DNA from: Branchinecta lynchi
Taxonomy: Eukaryota > Arthropoda > Branchiopoda > Anostraca > Branchinectidae
Assembly (NCBI GenBank): GCA_023053575.1
Contig: JAKZAP010000026.1
Location: 1 to 64,000 of the forward strand
Length of the DNA stretch: 64,000 nucleotides
Direction: 5' to 3'
The notes beneath the pieces are model-generated. The model ran no database searches and was not told where the DNA came from. It saw only the letters and a list, made by a program, of their open reading frames with translations. This document shows positions 1-9,950 of the stretch, piece by piece. Both the position numbers and the translations under genes were made by a program. The number at the start of each line of letters is the position of its first letter. Position 1 is the stretch's first letter.

Positions 1-599
1 TTACGAGATAAATCAAATGACACATAAAAACAGTGCGAGCCGGTCAGGCAGCGACAGGTTGAAATCACTGTGTTCGGGAAGAAAGTAACCTTAGCGCCGC
101 AGACGATTATTTTTTTGAGTTCACTTTATTCATGGCAAACCTCAACCTGCTTCCATAGAAATTGTAGCTTTTTAAGTGACTAGACAGTCTAACCCCAGGC
201 ACTACATAAACGACGCGTGCTTCTACTTAGCCCTTCCACCAAATAACGATTACTACTAAAGGTGCCCTTATAATTTGTTTTCTTCCAAAGTATTTATGTC
301 TGAAAGCTCCATTTTGGGATCCCTGTCACCTAATGAAATACGAAAGCATACCACGAATGAAAGCTATCAGAAGAGTGTTATGAAAAATCAGGAATTAAAT
401 CCATCTATTCAGAATACAGTGTACATTAATTTTAGTATTGGAGTAAAAAAGAGGAGAAATCCTGAAATCATATCATGAGATAATGAGACTTGAGAAAAAT
501 CTCATGTGAAATCATGAGAAGTGGAAACACTCGGGAGGCGGGACAACATTAGAGTGGCTTCGCCCATTCGTCACACCCGGACCACTAAATTCCTTACAC
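1..599. other. No recognised gene
   Basis: I see no conserved protein, splice-bounded exon or repeat family here. One open frame of 67 codons on the plus strand has no recognisable motif and is probably chance. The stretch ends where repeat family B begins. Confidence 0.4.
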
Positions 600-1058
600 C
601 TGTCCCATATAACTAAACAATGATGTACCTGTCAATGATGTACCTAGGGCTTGTGCTTGTTCCCCCACCAAGTTTTATCCCGATCGCTCCACTCTAAGCG
701 TGCCACACGGTTTCTGGTTCCCCCCTCCGACTCCCCCCACGTTCATCAGACTCGGTCCGGACTTGAAATGGGACATCTGAGACATGACGTCTTTTTAAAT
801 ACCAAGTTTCATTACGAAACGATCACCCGTTCGAAAGTTATGCTTGTCACTCAATTCCATATTCCGGCTCCCCTCCCTACCCCCACGATGGTCGGATCGA
901 CCAAGTGAATATTTCCAGCTTAGTTTGGTCGGATCCCTGATATGCCTGCCAAGTTTCATCGTCCTGGCACATGTTGAAGTACCCTAACTCGCGATCACCG
1001 GACTAACGGACCGACCGGCGGAAAAGTGTATATGGCACTTGGCCGGAAGGCAAGTGCC
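600..1058 (+). repeat. Family B interspersed element, 5'-truncated copy
   Basis: This is the right part of a repeat seen about nine times in the window. It carries the recurring phrase CCACCAAGTTTCATCCCGAT, a long pyrimidine-rich stretch, and a terminal hairpin in which ATGGCACTTG is mirrored as CAAGTGCCAT around a short GGCCGGAAGG loop, followed by A residues. The short open frames inside are chance. The hairpin end resembles structured ends of rolling-circle elements, but the superfamily is not established. Confidence 0.7.
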
Positions 1059-1300
1059 ATAAAAATCGTTCCAGCCTTGATGGCAAAAGACCAGAATTCG
1101 TGACGTCATGTAGGGTGGAACAAGCTCTATGTTAGTCAAGTTTTGCGCAGAGTAGGTAGTGTGATTCCACGGTGTCCAACAGTCCAAAAGCTGATGCATT
1201 GCGAATGGAACCTTTTTGGGGGTCCCAACCCCCACCCCAACCCGGTACAGGGGCAACTGGCCCCAGATTGCCCAGGAGTAAAGTTCGTTACCCGTGACAG
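1059..1300 (+). repeat. Repeat K, copy 1 (duplicated near 2.6 kb)
   Basis: This segment directly follows the family B hairpin end and is repeated with few changes at about 2606-2838. Both copies share GGTGGAACAAGCTCTATGTT and the phrase CTGGCCCCAGATTGCCCAGG, and both run into the start of another repeat. It is non-coding as far as I can see. Confidence 0.7.
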
Positions 1301-1301
1301 G

Positions 1302-2356
1302 AACAAGACCAAAGGTGTCGATGGGATCCCAAAAATCTAATATTTGATTCAGACAATCGAGTCTTGTCTTCGCCAGATTCAGTCTTGGACAGGCTAATCA
1401 TCAGAGAAAACCAAGTTCAGATATACCTCAATAAGCCATATCTATTTTGACGATACTGACCGAGACTTCCTGCCGATTTCCGAGCGAACTACTAGTCCAG
1501 CCCCCAAAAAAGAGACAGAAACAGAACCAGCTTATCTACTTATCCCTATAAAGAACATCTAATCAACTTTGAATAAAAGTTTTACTTAAAAAAAAATCCG
1601 GTTACAACCGGATTCCGGAATAATTATATGTCCGGGTAAAAAAATATTGTCATAAACCGACGCAGCCTCTCTTCTTATCCCTTAATCTGTCATCTAATCG
1701 AACTTTTGCTTTTAACAAATTTTCCGGTTTTGGCCGGATTCCGGGCGAACTAGTTGTCCAGCGAGAAAATGATTTTCACCATCGTGTTCGGCATGTCTTT
1801 TTACCCATAAATCAAACATTTAATCAACTTCAGATTAAACTTTTACTTTTAACCAACTTTCCGTTTTTCGCCGGATTCCGGGAGAACTACATGTCCGGGT
1901 AGGGGTACATCTAATCAACTCGAAATAAAACTTTTAATTTTAACAAACTTTGCGGTTTCGGCCGGATTCCGGGCGAACTACTTGTCCGTCGAGTAAATGG
2001 TTTTCACCATCGTCTTCAATATGTCTTCCTACCCCTAAATCGAACATCTAATCAACTTCAAATAAAACTTTTACTTTTAAGTTTTACTTTTAATCGACTA
2101 TCACATTAGCTGTTTCAAAATATTTTGTTTGCCCCTTAATTTGAACCCCCTCCCCCACCCCTAAATGTAGGGCTACAAAGCCCATTTACGAACTTGACTG
2201 GTCCGACGACCCAACGAATCCTCACACCAACTTTCATCAAAATATCTCATTCCCTTCGAGAGTTATCGTGCTTACAGACGGACGGACGGAAGGACAACTT
2301 TTGCAATGTCGTAAGTATGTAAGTATCCCTCCACTTAGGTTTTGAGATCCCCAAAA
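1302..2356 (+). repeat. Family A element (about 1 kb, internal tandem units)
   Basis: A near full-length copy of family A. It begins with ACAAGACCAAAGGTGTCGAT followed by GGGATCCCAAAA, and ends near CCCTCCACTTAGGTTTTGAG. The interior is a degenerate array of units of about 100-140 bp. Each unit has a short inverted motif (TCCGG...GGCCGGATTCCGG), then ACTTGTCCG, then AACATCTAATCAACTTCAAA. The last 250 bp are unique and include GAGAGTTATCGTGCTTACAG. No protein is encoded. The form, unique ends around tandem units, resembles non-autonomous Helentron-related elements; that is inference. Confidence 0.7.
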
Positions 2357-2605
2357 CAAGAGCTGTAAGCTCATATGGCACTTGCAAGCACATGTAATAA
2401 GAAATATCCCAACAAGAAGAAATGAAGGGGGCTGAAAATTCCACCTATGGTTTCACTTTAAATATAAAATAGGAGACAGGAAGCAAAAGGAAACAAGAAG
2501 GAAAACATAATCATTAATTATTCCGATCACTGGACTGACCGACCGACCGACGGAAAAGTGATCGGTATATGGCACTTGGCCGGAAGGCAAGTGCCATAAA
2601 AATCC
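2343..2605 (+). repeat. Family B, internally deleted copy
   Basis: Both ends of family B lie only about 260 bp apart here. The left end has AAGAGCTGTAAGCTCATATG and the right end has the ATGGCACTTG/CAAGTGCCAT hairpin. The middle 1 kb is missing, the pattern expected of a deletion derivative. Confidence 0.6.
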
Positions 2606-2838
2606 TTCCAGCCTTGACGGCAAAAGGCCTGAATTCGTGACGTCGTGTAGGGTGGAACAAGCTCTATGTTAGTCAAGTTTTGCGCAGAGTAGGTAGTGTG
2701 ATTCCACGGTGTCCAAAAGTCCAAAGGCTGGTGTATTGTGAATAGAACCTTTTGGTGGTCCCCCCCCCCCCCCAAACCGATTCAGGGGCAACTGGCCCCA
2801 GATTGCCCAGGAGTAAAATTCATTACCCGTGACAGGAA
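2606..2838 (+). repeat. Repeat K, copy 2
   Basis: Near-identical second copy of the segment at 1059-1300, again right after a family B hairpin end. It contains a run of 15 or more C bases near 2760. Because B and K are adjacent in both places, the unit that moved or duplicated was probably larger than either. Confidence 0.7.
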
Positions 2839-2841
2839 AAA

Positions 2842-3960
2842 CAAGAGCTGTAAGTTCATATAGCATTTGCAAGCTTATGTAGTAAGAAATATCTCAACAA
2901 GAAGAAATGAAGGGGGCTGAAAATTCCACCTACGGTTTCACTTTAAACATAAAACAAGAGACAGAAAGCAAAAGAAAACAAGAAGGAAAACAGAACCGGC
3001 AAGGCTGGGGCAGATGGAAGTATTCGGTTAAGATGCGCCGAACTTGCAAGGCTGGGTCAGAGAGTTTTTTTTTCACTTTCCGGTTAAAATGCGCACTTTA
3101 AGGATGCTAAAAAATAATTTCTAAGCAAAAGCCTCGAGGCAAAAAGTTTCATGTACTCATGGCGATCCTGTAAAAGTAAATTTTGCTTAAAAGTATTTTT
3201 ATTTTGCAGTTAAGATGAGTTCTTTAAGGAATGGTCGGATCGGAGAAGTGACGATGTCTAACCCTATGATGTCAAGTTTCCAATGCTCCAGCAAAGTTTA
3301 TCGTCTTACCACATATGGGAGTACCTTAACTCACGATCACCGGAATTCCGGAAACCCCCCTACAGACCCCCGCTCGTTACCCGAATCCGGTCCGATTCTG
3401 TCACTGATGCACCTAGGACTAGTGTCCGTACTTCCCACCAAGTTTTTTCTTGATCGCTCCACAATTTCTGGATTCCCCCATCCCCCACGACCGCCGTCCC
3501 CCTCCCCCCACGACCAGGTAAGTGACTGTTTCCAAATTAATCTGGTCGGGTCTCTCATATGCCTGACAAGTTTTATCGACGTAGCCCACCTGGAAGTACA
3601 TCAACTACGGATCGCCGGAATTCCGGAACCCCCCTCCAACTCCCCCACATTGTCCGAATCCGGTTAAGTTCTGTCAGTTATTTATCTAGAGCTTGTGCTA
3701 GTTCTTCCCACCAAGTTTCATCCCGATCGCTCCACTCGGAGAGTTTCCCACGATTTCCGGCTCCGCCTCAGATTCATCGGGTCCGGCCCGGACGAAACAT
3801 GTGAGACACGAAGAGACAGATTGTTTAAAGGGCAAGTCGTACCTATGATAGTAATGCAACCTACTTCTATAACCTCTGCATCAATTTTTCAACCCGGAGA
3901 CCTGAATTTTATACGGTAGGGGAGAGGGAGGCAGGTCCGTTATGGGGCAGGTCCAGACAT
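2842..3960 (+). repeat. Family B, long copy
   Basis: It starts with the family B left end (AGAGCTGTAAGTTCATATAG) and continues through the head region, where CAAGGCTGGGTCAGAG and CTTTAAGGATGCTA phrases recur, into the pyrimidine-rich body with GATCACCGGAATTCCGG. The right hairpin is missing. The several open frames of 60-150 codons are translations of repeat sequence. Confidence 0.65.
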
Positions 3961-4394
3961 CGGCTCTGCATAAATTTGGTAACATTACAGCTTACTGAAG
4001 TTAAAACATTATTTCCCTTCTCCTCCCCTTCGGTATCTGCCAAAAATCGCAGTAGGAACAGTTTCACTCTCACCGGAAGTTCTGGAAAAGATTACAATCC
4101 CGTCCCGTTTTTTCTCAGTCTTTCCAAGAAAAAATAGAGTCAAGAACGGCTAAAGCCGTCGGTAATTTGTTGAAAACAGAGCTCAGTTTAAAGTATTAAA
4201 CTTAAAATAATGGAAAATAAAGAGAAAACATTGCGAGCGATACTTTAACGTCCGTCTTAAACGTATATGATTCATTTCCGAGATTTCAAATGTCAGTTTT
4301 ATCCAAGCTCACCAAGAACAAATAATCTGAAAGAACCTCCATCTCCCTAACTCTGTAATATGACTATGCCGAGTCGAATATTTACCCATACCCT
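3961..4394. other. No recognised feature
   Basis: Ordinary mixed-composition sequence. I see no exon, repeat copy or RNA gene in it. Confidence 0.35.
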
Positions 4395-5110
4395 GTCTGC
4401 TACAAATGAGCCGAGGTTAGTAGCTTTGCCCCACACGACATTTCGTTACCTCTACAAACAGCTAAATCGCTGTGAAGCCGCTGGTGAGGAAAAGTAACTG
4501 TCAAAGCTGAATGTTTCTATGGACGATCTCCAGAGCAGGTCAGCGCACGCAGTAGGCCTCCTGCCAGTCCCCTTCTCTACTTTTTCTGCGATAAGCAACG
4601 GCGAAGATGTAAGAGTAGTAAATGTGTATCAATCAGCTCAGAGCTAGAGTAAATACCTCAGTCAACTCAGTTTTGTCGGGGTATTCATAGTCGCTACATG
4701 GGAATAAAGACGTAAGCTTTACCAATTATTTGTTCTTGCCCTCACGGCTCTATGGTGTTTGCATCAACCATGCTTATCTATTTCGAGACGGATCAGGCTT
4801 CCACTAATTGCTCCTGCTCACAAACAACAGATAAAAAACGGAGCGGAGCTAGAGGTATTTACTGTAGCTTTTCCCTGTCTACTCTACTTCCGTCTTCGCC
4901 GTTGCTCATCGCAGAGAAAGAAAATGCAAGAAGCGTACTCCGCGCGCTGACACGCTCTGGAGCTCGTCCAAAGAACCAATCCGCTTTGTCTTCTACTTTT
5001 GTTCAAGTTGGTTTCACAGCGATATAGCTAATTATAGAGGTAACGACCCACGAAACGTGGTGTGGCGCGAAGCTACTAACCTCCGCTCGTTCTCGAAGGA
5101 AAGGTACGGG
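4395..5110. repeat. Fold-back element with long inverted arms
   Basis: The segment around 4405-4660 reappears as an imperfect reverse complement around 4840-5100. Shared landmarks include GAGGTTAGTAGCTT, TTTCGT...TACCTCTA, ATCGCTGTGAA and AGCAACGGCGAAGA. Arms of about 250 bp at roughly 70-80 percent identity (by eye) around a spacer of about 180 bp fit a fold-back MITE. The open frame of 91 codons on the plus strand lies in one arm and is not a gene. Confidence 0.6.
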
Positions 5111-5353
5111 GAAATAGTCTTACTCTGCATCTTGCGAAGACAACACACAATTATCTGTATAAAATATTATTTTCTGGGATGCCATCAAAACCTTTAGTCT
5201 TGTTGAACATTAGAACACAAACAGAAAATACTGCGAGGTGTGCTGAAAGGCTAATCGATAGCATTCATGATTGTCAAGGACATTTCATTGCGGATTGATA
5301 ATAAACGAGTTCTTCTTATTAGGTCTGTTTGTCCTACGGCACTAGCGACTCAC

Positions 5354-5453
5354 CTATGTCATCCCCTTCGACGGCTTCTCCCAGCAGAATAGATGTTGGG
5401 ACCTGCGCCAAAAAGCCGAAGCTCATCCGGCTGTCTTCATCCACGACGCTCAT
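5354..5453 (-). CDS. Candidate coding exon of a minus-strand gene
   Basis: Read on the minus strand, an ATG at 5453 opens 33 codons beginning MSVVDEDSRMSFGF and ending EGDDI, followed by a strong splice donor (GTGAGT) in phase 1. The frame is also open a little upstream, and a good acceptor (TTTATTGCAG) lies near 5521, so the exon may be internal. It is downstream of the TFIIE-alpha exons on the same strand, and its acidic character would suit the variable C-terminal part of that protein. I do not recognise the peptide, so it could be the first exon of another gene. No following exon was found. Confidence 0.35.
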
Positions 5454-5559
5454 ACTGTAATCTTTGTCGCCAAGCTCTCAATGCAAGAGCTGAATCTGAC
5501 GCCACTGCTGCCACTGCAATAAACAGTTATCGAACATGTATCTACTGAGAATCTATTAA

Positions 5560-6030
5560 AGCACAACTCTTACTAGAAATGATCTTTTCCTATAAAATGG
5601 ATCAGAAAAAACCTTTTCGAAAATACTATTACTTTCCACCTGAAACTAGCGATCCTCTTGTTAGTGCTTGTCGATTATATCCACCCTTTCCTGCTCTCCG
5701 ATGCGGCGACTGGGCGCAAAAGGTTTGAAAACTGAACAATCCTTGGTTAAAAAGTGGGGAAACTAAGCGAATAAAAGAAGTAATAAAACAGAAGATTATC
5801 ACATCCTTGTGTGTGAAAGAGTTGTCAGCGGACAATGAAGATTCTCGCAAAATTTTCGTTTGGTGACGGGAAAACTTGGCAAGGATAAAAAAGCGCTAAA
5901 AATTCGGAGCTACGAAAGGAAACCATGGAGAAAGCTGGGGATTTTAGAAGCTTATAATTCCATATTGGAGCTAAGTATGTTATTAATGGCAGAATAAGCA
6001 AGAGGGGTCCTTTAAAGTTAACCGAAAAGG
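5560..6030. repeat. Interspersed repeat H, copy 1
   Basis: About 450 bp here are clearly related to 54225-54675. Shared phrases include CTAGAAATGATCTTTTC, CCTGCTCTCCGA, GAATAAAAGAAGTAA and AAAGCGCTAAAA. On the minus strand both copies translate in part to related peptides (YKLLKSP.F..VSF...E.LALF.PC.VF), so the family may carry a remnant of coding sequence. I cannot name it. Confidence 0.6.
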
Positions 6031-6770
6031 GCTGCGATAGGACAATCTTAGTTACCATCATTTATTCACTTAAATCGGCTTTTACGACCCGCTGAAAATG
6101 CGTTACTTCGTCGTTCCGCTACTCACGAACAATCGATTTTCAAATAGTGGAATTTTCGTAGGATTTGTGGTACCTCTATGCGCTTGTATTTTTGCTGTAT
6201 GCCTTATGAGAAAGATTATGATTTTTTTTTTTCCAGGCACTAAGCAATCTCACCACTCTCCACTGAAAAGGCGCGTTTGTGTTGAGAGCAAAATTTCCCG
6301 CGTCATAGTAGAATTTACGCTTTGGGGGCGCCGCAGCTATTCTGAACGTCAAAGCTAGAGTAGATAGTGGAAAATAAATAAAACCCCTTTGCAGAACCCA
6401 AATGATCCATTATATACAATTAAATAACACAAAATAAGTTAGCTTTTCAGTTAAACTTTAATGTAATAACAATAATACAAAGCAAGAGAAAAGGCTCTCG
6501 CCTCTAAATCGCCACTATTGGGTGATAGAGTTTATAATGAAGAGTGGATGGTAAGGATGATGAAGGATTAGTGTTTTGTTAATGTGAAAAAACTTGGACG
6601 TTACCTGAGGCTAGCGATGGAGCATAGAACGAGGTTTTTAGAATAGGAGCAGTGTGCGTGTTCTGTAAGGTGGTCAATATTTTTTTTATAATTTTTGTTG
6701 TCACGGCCCACGGGCTTTTTTGCGAATACATTCTATTCTGTTCTTACCGATATGCCATTCACCACCCAGG
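6031..6770. other. No recognised gene
   Basis: AT-rich, with a T-run preceding CCAG near 6235 that resembles a splice acceptor but without a convincing exon after it. Near 6700-6720 the phrase CACGGCCCACGGGCTTTTT resembles LINE tails seen at 44.99 kb and 54.9 kb. Confidence 0.3.
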
Positions 6771-6773
6771 AGT

Positions 6774-8050
6774 AAAACAAGAGCTGCAAGCTCATATGGC
6801 ACTTGTAAGGCTGGGTCAGAGGATGAAAGTAGGAATTCTTCAGTTCGTGGGTTTGTTGTGATTATTCTTAAGCAAAACCCTTGAGATAATGGGTCCTTGG
6901 AAATCACGAGAACATATCGTTTGGTAATACATTTGGCTGTGATGATACGCACTTTCGGGGCGCTAGAAATTCATCTGTAATCAAAACTCTTGAAGCAAAA
7001 TGATGATGAGCTCATCGGGATAACGAAATGTATATTTTAATCAAAAGTATCATTTGTACTTTAAGAAATTCAGTTGTAAGCAAAACCCATGAGGCAAAAA
7101 TATTCTAATCCTGTCAAGTCTCTAATGTTCAAGTTTCATGGTCCTAGCAATCTGGAAGTACTTTAACCGGTGATCACCGGAATTCCGGACCCCCCTTCCT
7201 CCTCCCCACAGTGCTCGAACCCGATCCAGTTCTGTCACTGATGAATCTATGGCTTGCGCTTGTTCTTCCCACCAAGTTTCATCCCAATCACTCCACTCTT
7301 AGCGGGTCACAAGATTTACCCCCCACCACCCCACCACAATAATCGGATCCGGTTCGGACTTCACATGGGACATCCGAGACACGAGGTCTTTCCTAATATC
7401 AAGTTTCATTAAGATCTGATCACCCGTTCCAAAGTTATACGTACCTCTGGATTCCGGATTCCCCTTCCCTCCACTCCCTCCAAGGTGGTCGGATCGGGGA
7501 AGTGACTATTTCCAAGATAGTTTGGTCTGGTCCCTGGTCCCCAGCCCACCTAGAAGTAACTTAAACTCCGTATCACCGGAATTCCGCCCCCCCCCCCTCC
7601 AACTCCCACCACAGTGCACGAATCCCGTCCGCTTCTGCCAATGATGTACCTAGGGCTTGTGCTTATTCCTCTCACCAAGTTTCATCCCGATCCCTCCACT
7701 CTAAGCTTGTCATATGATTTCCGGTCCCCCCTGCGCCCCCCCCCCTCCCACATTCATCGGATTCAGTCCGGATTTGAAATGGAACATCTGAGACATGACG
7801 TCTCTCCAAATTTCAACTTTCATTAAGATCCGATAACCCGTTCGAAAGTTATGCTTGCCACTAAATTCCGGATTCCGGCTACCCTCCCTCCCCCCACGAT
7901 GGTCGGATCGGGCAAGAGACTATTTCCAACTATTTCCAATCGTCCTAGCATATCTGGAAGTACCCTAACTCGCAAACACCGGACTCATCGACCAACCGAC
8001 GGAAAAGTGATCGGTATATGACACTTGGCCGGAAGGCAAGTGCCATAAAA
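6774..8050 (+). mobile_element. Family B element, complete copy (about 1.28 kb)
   Basis: The fullest copy of family B. The left end has AAGAGCTGCAAGCTCATATG and a GGCACTTGTAAGG motif. The body carries the AAGCAAAACCC head phrases and the pyrimidine-rich CCACCAAGTTTCATCCC blocks. The right end is the hairpin of CACTTGGCC and GGCAAGTGCCAT followed by A residues. The left CATATGGCACTTG and the right CAAGTGCCAT are inverted relative to each other. No transposase is present. Its right end abuts a TFIIE-alpha candidate exon at 8051, so it may have interrupted that exon. Confidence 0.7.
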
Positions 8051-8163
8051 AACGAGGATGCAAGCCATTCTGCAAAACGAGGGAGGGAGGACATTCCTTC
8101 ACACTCTATTTCTTCCTCCAGGAGTTTCAAAATGTTCGAAAGTTCACAGTCGGGTCCCACAAA
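8051..8163 (-). pseudogene. TFIIE-alpha-like gene, candidate exon cut by family B element
   Basis: On the minus strand an acceptor (AATCCTACAG) opens a phase-0 frame starting FVGPDCELSNILKLLEEEIE. It stays open up to the family B boundary at about 8050. The phase matches the donor of the upstream exon at 8611, so the two can join in frame. No clear donor precedes the transposon end; a GTGAAG within the frame is the best alternative. I do not recognise the peptide as a conserved TFIIE-alpha block, so membership rests on strand, order and phase. Confidence 0.4.
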
Positions 8164-8337
8164 CTGTAGGATTATTAATGTAGCCTAACTAACTGGCTCC
8201 AAGGGAGTTCTACACAGTTCGTAAAAAAGTGCAATGACATCGGAATTGCAATGAAAGCCTTTAAAGTCTAACTGAAAAGCGAATTTACTTTTGTATCATT
8301 TAACTAATTACACTGCATTATTTTGATTGCGTTAAGC

Positions 8338-8545
8338 GATTTTTTTTTTTTAGGAGGTAGTGAGGATGAGATAGATGAGGTACCCCCTGTGGAAACGGTC
8401 TTCCAGCGTAGGGAGTTTAGTCTTACAAGCCATAACTTCTTGCTCTGTCGATTGTCGAAGCCCCACCACCGACGAGGGTTCGAACTAGGGTGCCATACAG
8501 AGCTCAAGGCTCAACGGCCAAACTACTCAGCTATGTTTTCCGGTC
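8338..8545 (-). mobile_element. tRNA-derived SINE
   Basis: Read on the minus strand, a tRNA-like head has an A-box-like TAGCTGAGTAGTTTGG and a B-box-like AGTTCGAACCC about 35 bases later, followed by an unrelated body and an A-run at 8340-8351. This is the usual plan of a tRNA-derived SINE driven by RNA polymerase III and moved by LINE machinery. It sits between two TFIIE-alpha exons. The plus-strand open frame across it is not a gene. Confidence 0.6.
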
Positions 8546-8610
8546 AGAGCAAAACAATATCTTTGCGACAGAGATATCAGTAAAGTCATGATGATTATGA
8601 AATGACGTAC

Positions 8611-8877
8611 CTGCTCCGGGGGCACCATCCCCTTCTTCACATGCTGTGGTGACAAAGACATGATATCAGCCGATCGCACGGAGGTGTCAGCCCCATCCAT
8701 GTCACTGGTGCTTGCGATAAGAGTCTCAACGGCGATGGATTCTTCGGTTCAAACTGTAGATTCTGCCAACCAAATGGGCAATTCCTTCTTAGGTCCATCA
8801 CGCTTCTGACTGAGCGCGTCATTCTCCAATCCTGAGGTCGATGAGGGATTCTTCCTGTAACAGTCGAAAGATGAACC
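8611..8877 (-). pseudogene. GTF2E1: TFIIE-alpha-like exon with in-frame TGA
   Basis: A 267-base segment on the minus strand is bounded by an acceptor (CGCTGTAG) and a donor (GTACGT), both phase 0. It reads GSSFDCYRKNPSSTSG... and then GPKKELPIWLAESTV, which matches the conserved PIWLxESTV block of animal TFIIE-alpha. The next codon, at 8751-8749, is TGA. The same frame then continues TEESIAVETLIASTSD to MVPPEQ at the donor. An open frame on both sides argues for a nonsense change inside a true exon rather than an exon end. TFIIE-alpha normally recruits and regulates TFIIH at polymerase II promoters. The stop would remove the C-terminal acidic part if no other copy exists. Confidence 0.75.
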
Positions 8878-9002
8878 CTACAGCGATTGATTGCTGATCC
8901 CGTTTTTGGGGACAAGAATCATAATAATTTTAGAAACCATCGTTCTCACTGTATTGTTACAATTTTCTTCACTTCCTATAGTCCAGGTCATAGTCTTACA
9001 GC

Positions 9003-9305
9003 CAGAGGCGTCAAGTATGGGGGAGGGGGAACGCCTCCCCCCCCCCAATGCTGCTGACCGGTCCGTAAAAAGTAGCGGCGAATTTTTTGCAACAACAGTA
9101 CACTTTTCACAAAAAATAATCGATTTTTTCTTTAAAACAGTCGGTTTCCTGAATATCAGTCGCTTTTACATCAAAACAGTAGTTTTTTTTCCCCTAAAAC
9201 CAATCGTTTTTTCTACAATAACAGTCACAAAAAATGATAAGGTAGTCGGTAACTACCTTGGCCCTCCCCCCCCCCCCCCAAACATTTTGGCTAGTAACGC
9301 CTCTG
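9003..9305. mobile_element. hAT-type MITE with 8-bp target duplication
   Basis: A 303-bp element begins CAGAGGCGTCA and ends AACGCCTCTG, inverted ends of about 9-10 bases. It is flanked on both sides by the direct repeat CTTACAGC (8995-9002 and 9306-9313). An 8-bp duplication and CAG-starting ends are the marks of the hAT superfamily. The interior has recurrent T-runs with GTCG motifs and long C-runs near both ends. No transposase is encoded. It lies within a TFIIE-alpha intron. Confidence 0.8.
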
Positions 9306-9549
9306 CTTACAGCTAGAATTCTTATCTTTCCATCAGGGATTCTAGGGTGTTCAAGCGTAGCTTCATGCAACCCCTCCCCAGTGTTTACGGAAGAAGTACG
9401 GGAAGAACGGTAAAGTAAGACCACAATTGCATAATCGAAGAAGGTACCTCTGAGCTCGAAGAACTTCTGAGATCAATTAAAGCAAAAGTCACATTATGTA
9501 CATTTTCTATTTCAATACTTCGACCAGCCATACAGAAATCCTTAATTTT

Positions 9550-9710
9550 TGGGCATGGTTCCCCATAAAAATATGTAGAACTGAGAATTTAAACGGGAAA
9601 TTTACTTTTCAAGAAGATTTGCATGAGGGTACCTTGTCCTTGTTGCAGGGCATGGTTTCCCAAATATGAGCACCATACCCAAAAGTTTAGGATTTGTGTA
9701 TGACTGACTC
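9550..9710. repeat. Short repeat with GGCATGGT/ACCATGCC motifs
   Basis: GGGCATGGT and its near complement CACCATACCC recur within 160 bp. The same motifs are more abundant at 16685-16855 (GCACCATGCCC repeated). This is a small palindromic repeat family of unknown class. Confidence 0.4.
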
Positions 9711-9749
9711 GGACAAACGAGAATTCTTTGAAGCTCTGCTGGGTTTCTC

Positions 9750-9950
9750 TACCTAACTGGCTATTAGTCGATTTTTCGTCAAAATAGTCGATTTTTTCTG
9801 AAAATGAGTCGATTTTTTTTCAAAACTGTCGTTTTTTTGTTGTTGAAAACAGTAGTTTTTCTGCAAAATCACTCGGTAAAAATTGCCAGCCAGTCGGTAA
9901 ATGCCTCGTCCTCCCTCCCAAACATTTTCGCTAGTAGCGCCTGTGGACAT
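9750..9950. repeat. hAT MITE relative, partial
   Basis: The GTCGATTTTTT repeats and the right-end block CAAACATTTTCGCTAGTAGC followed by GCCTG match the MITE at 9003-9305. The left end is not recognisable. No target duplication was found. Confidence 0.55.

Noticed and set aside
3215..3667. 150-codon plus-strand open frame
   Set aside because: Translation of the pyrimidine-rich family B repeat; no start context or domain, and similar frames occur in other copies.
8460..8545. A functional tRNA gene
   Set aside because: A- and B-box motifs are present but the acceptor stem does not pair and an A-tailed body follows, so it is a SINE.
8323..8583. Plus-strand 86-codon open frame
   Set aside because: It crosses a tRNA-derived SINE in antisense.
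8749..8751. In-frame TGA read as selenocysteine or programmed readthrough in TFIIE-alpha
   Set aside because: TFIIE-alpha is not a selenoprotein family, no SECIS-like hairpin was seen, and the same gene has other breaks.
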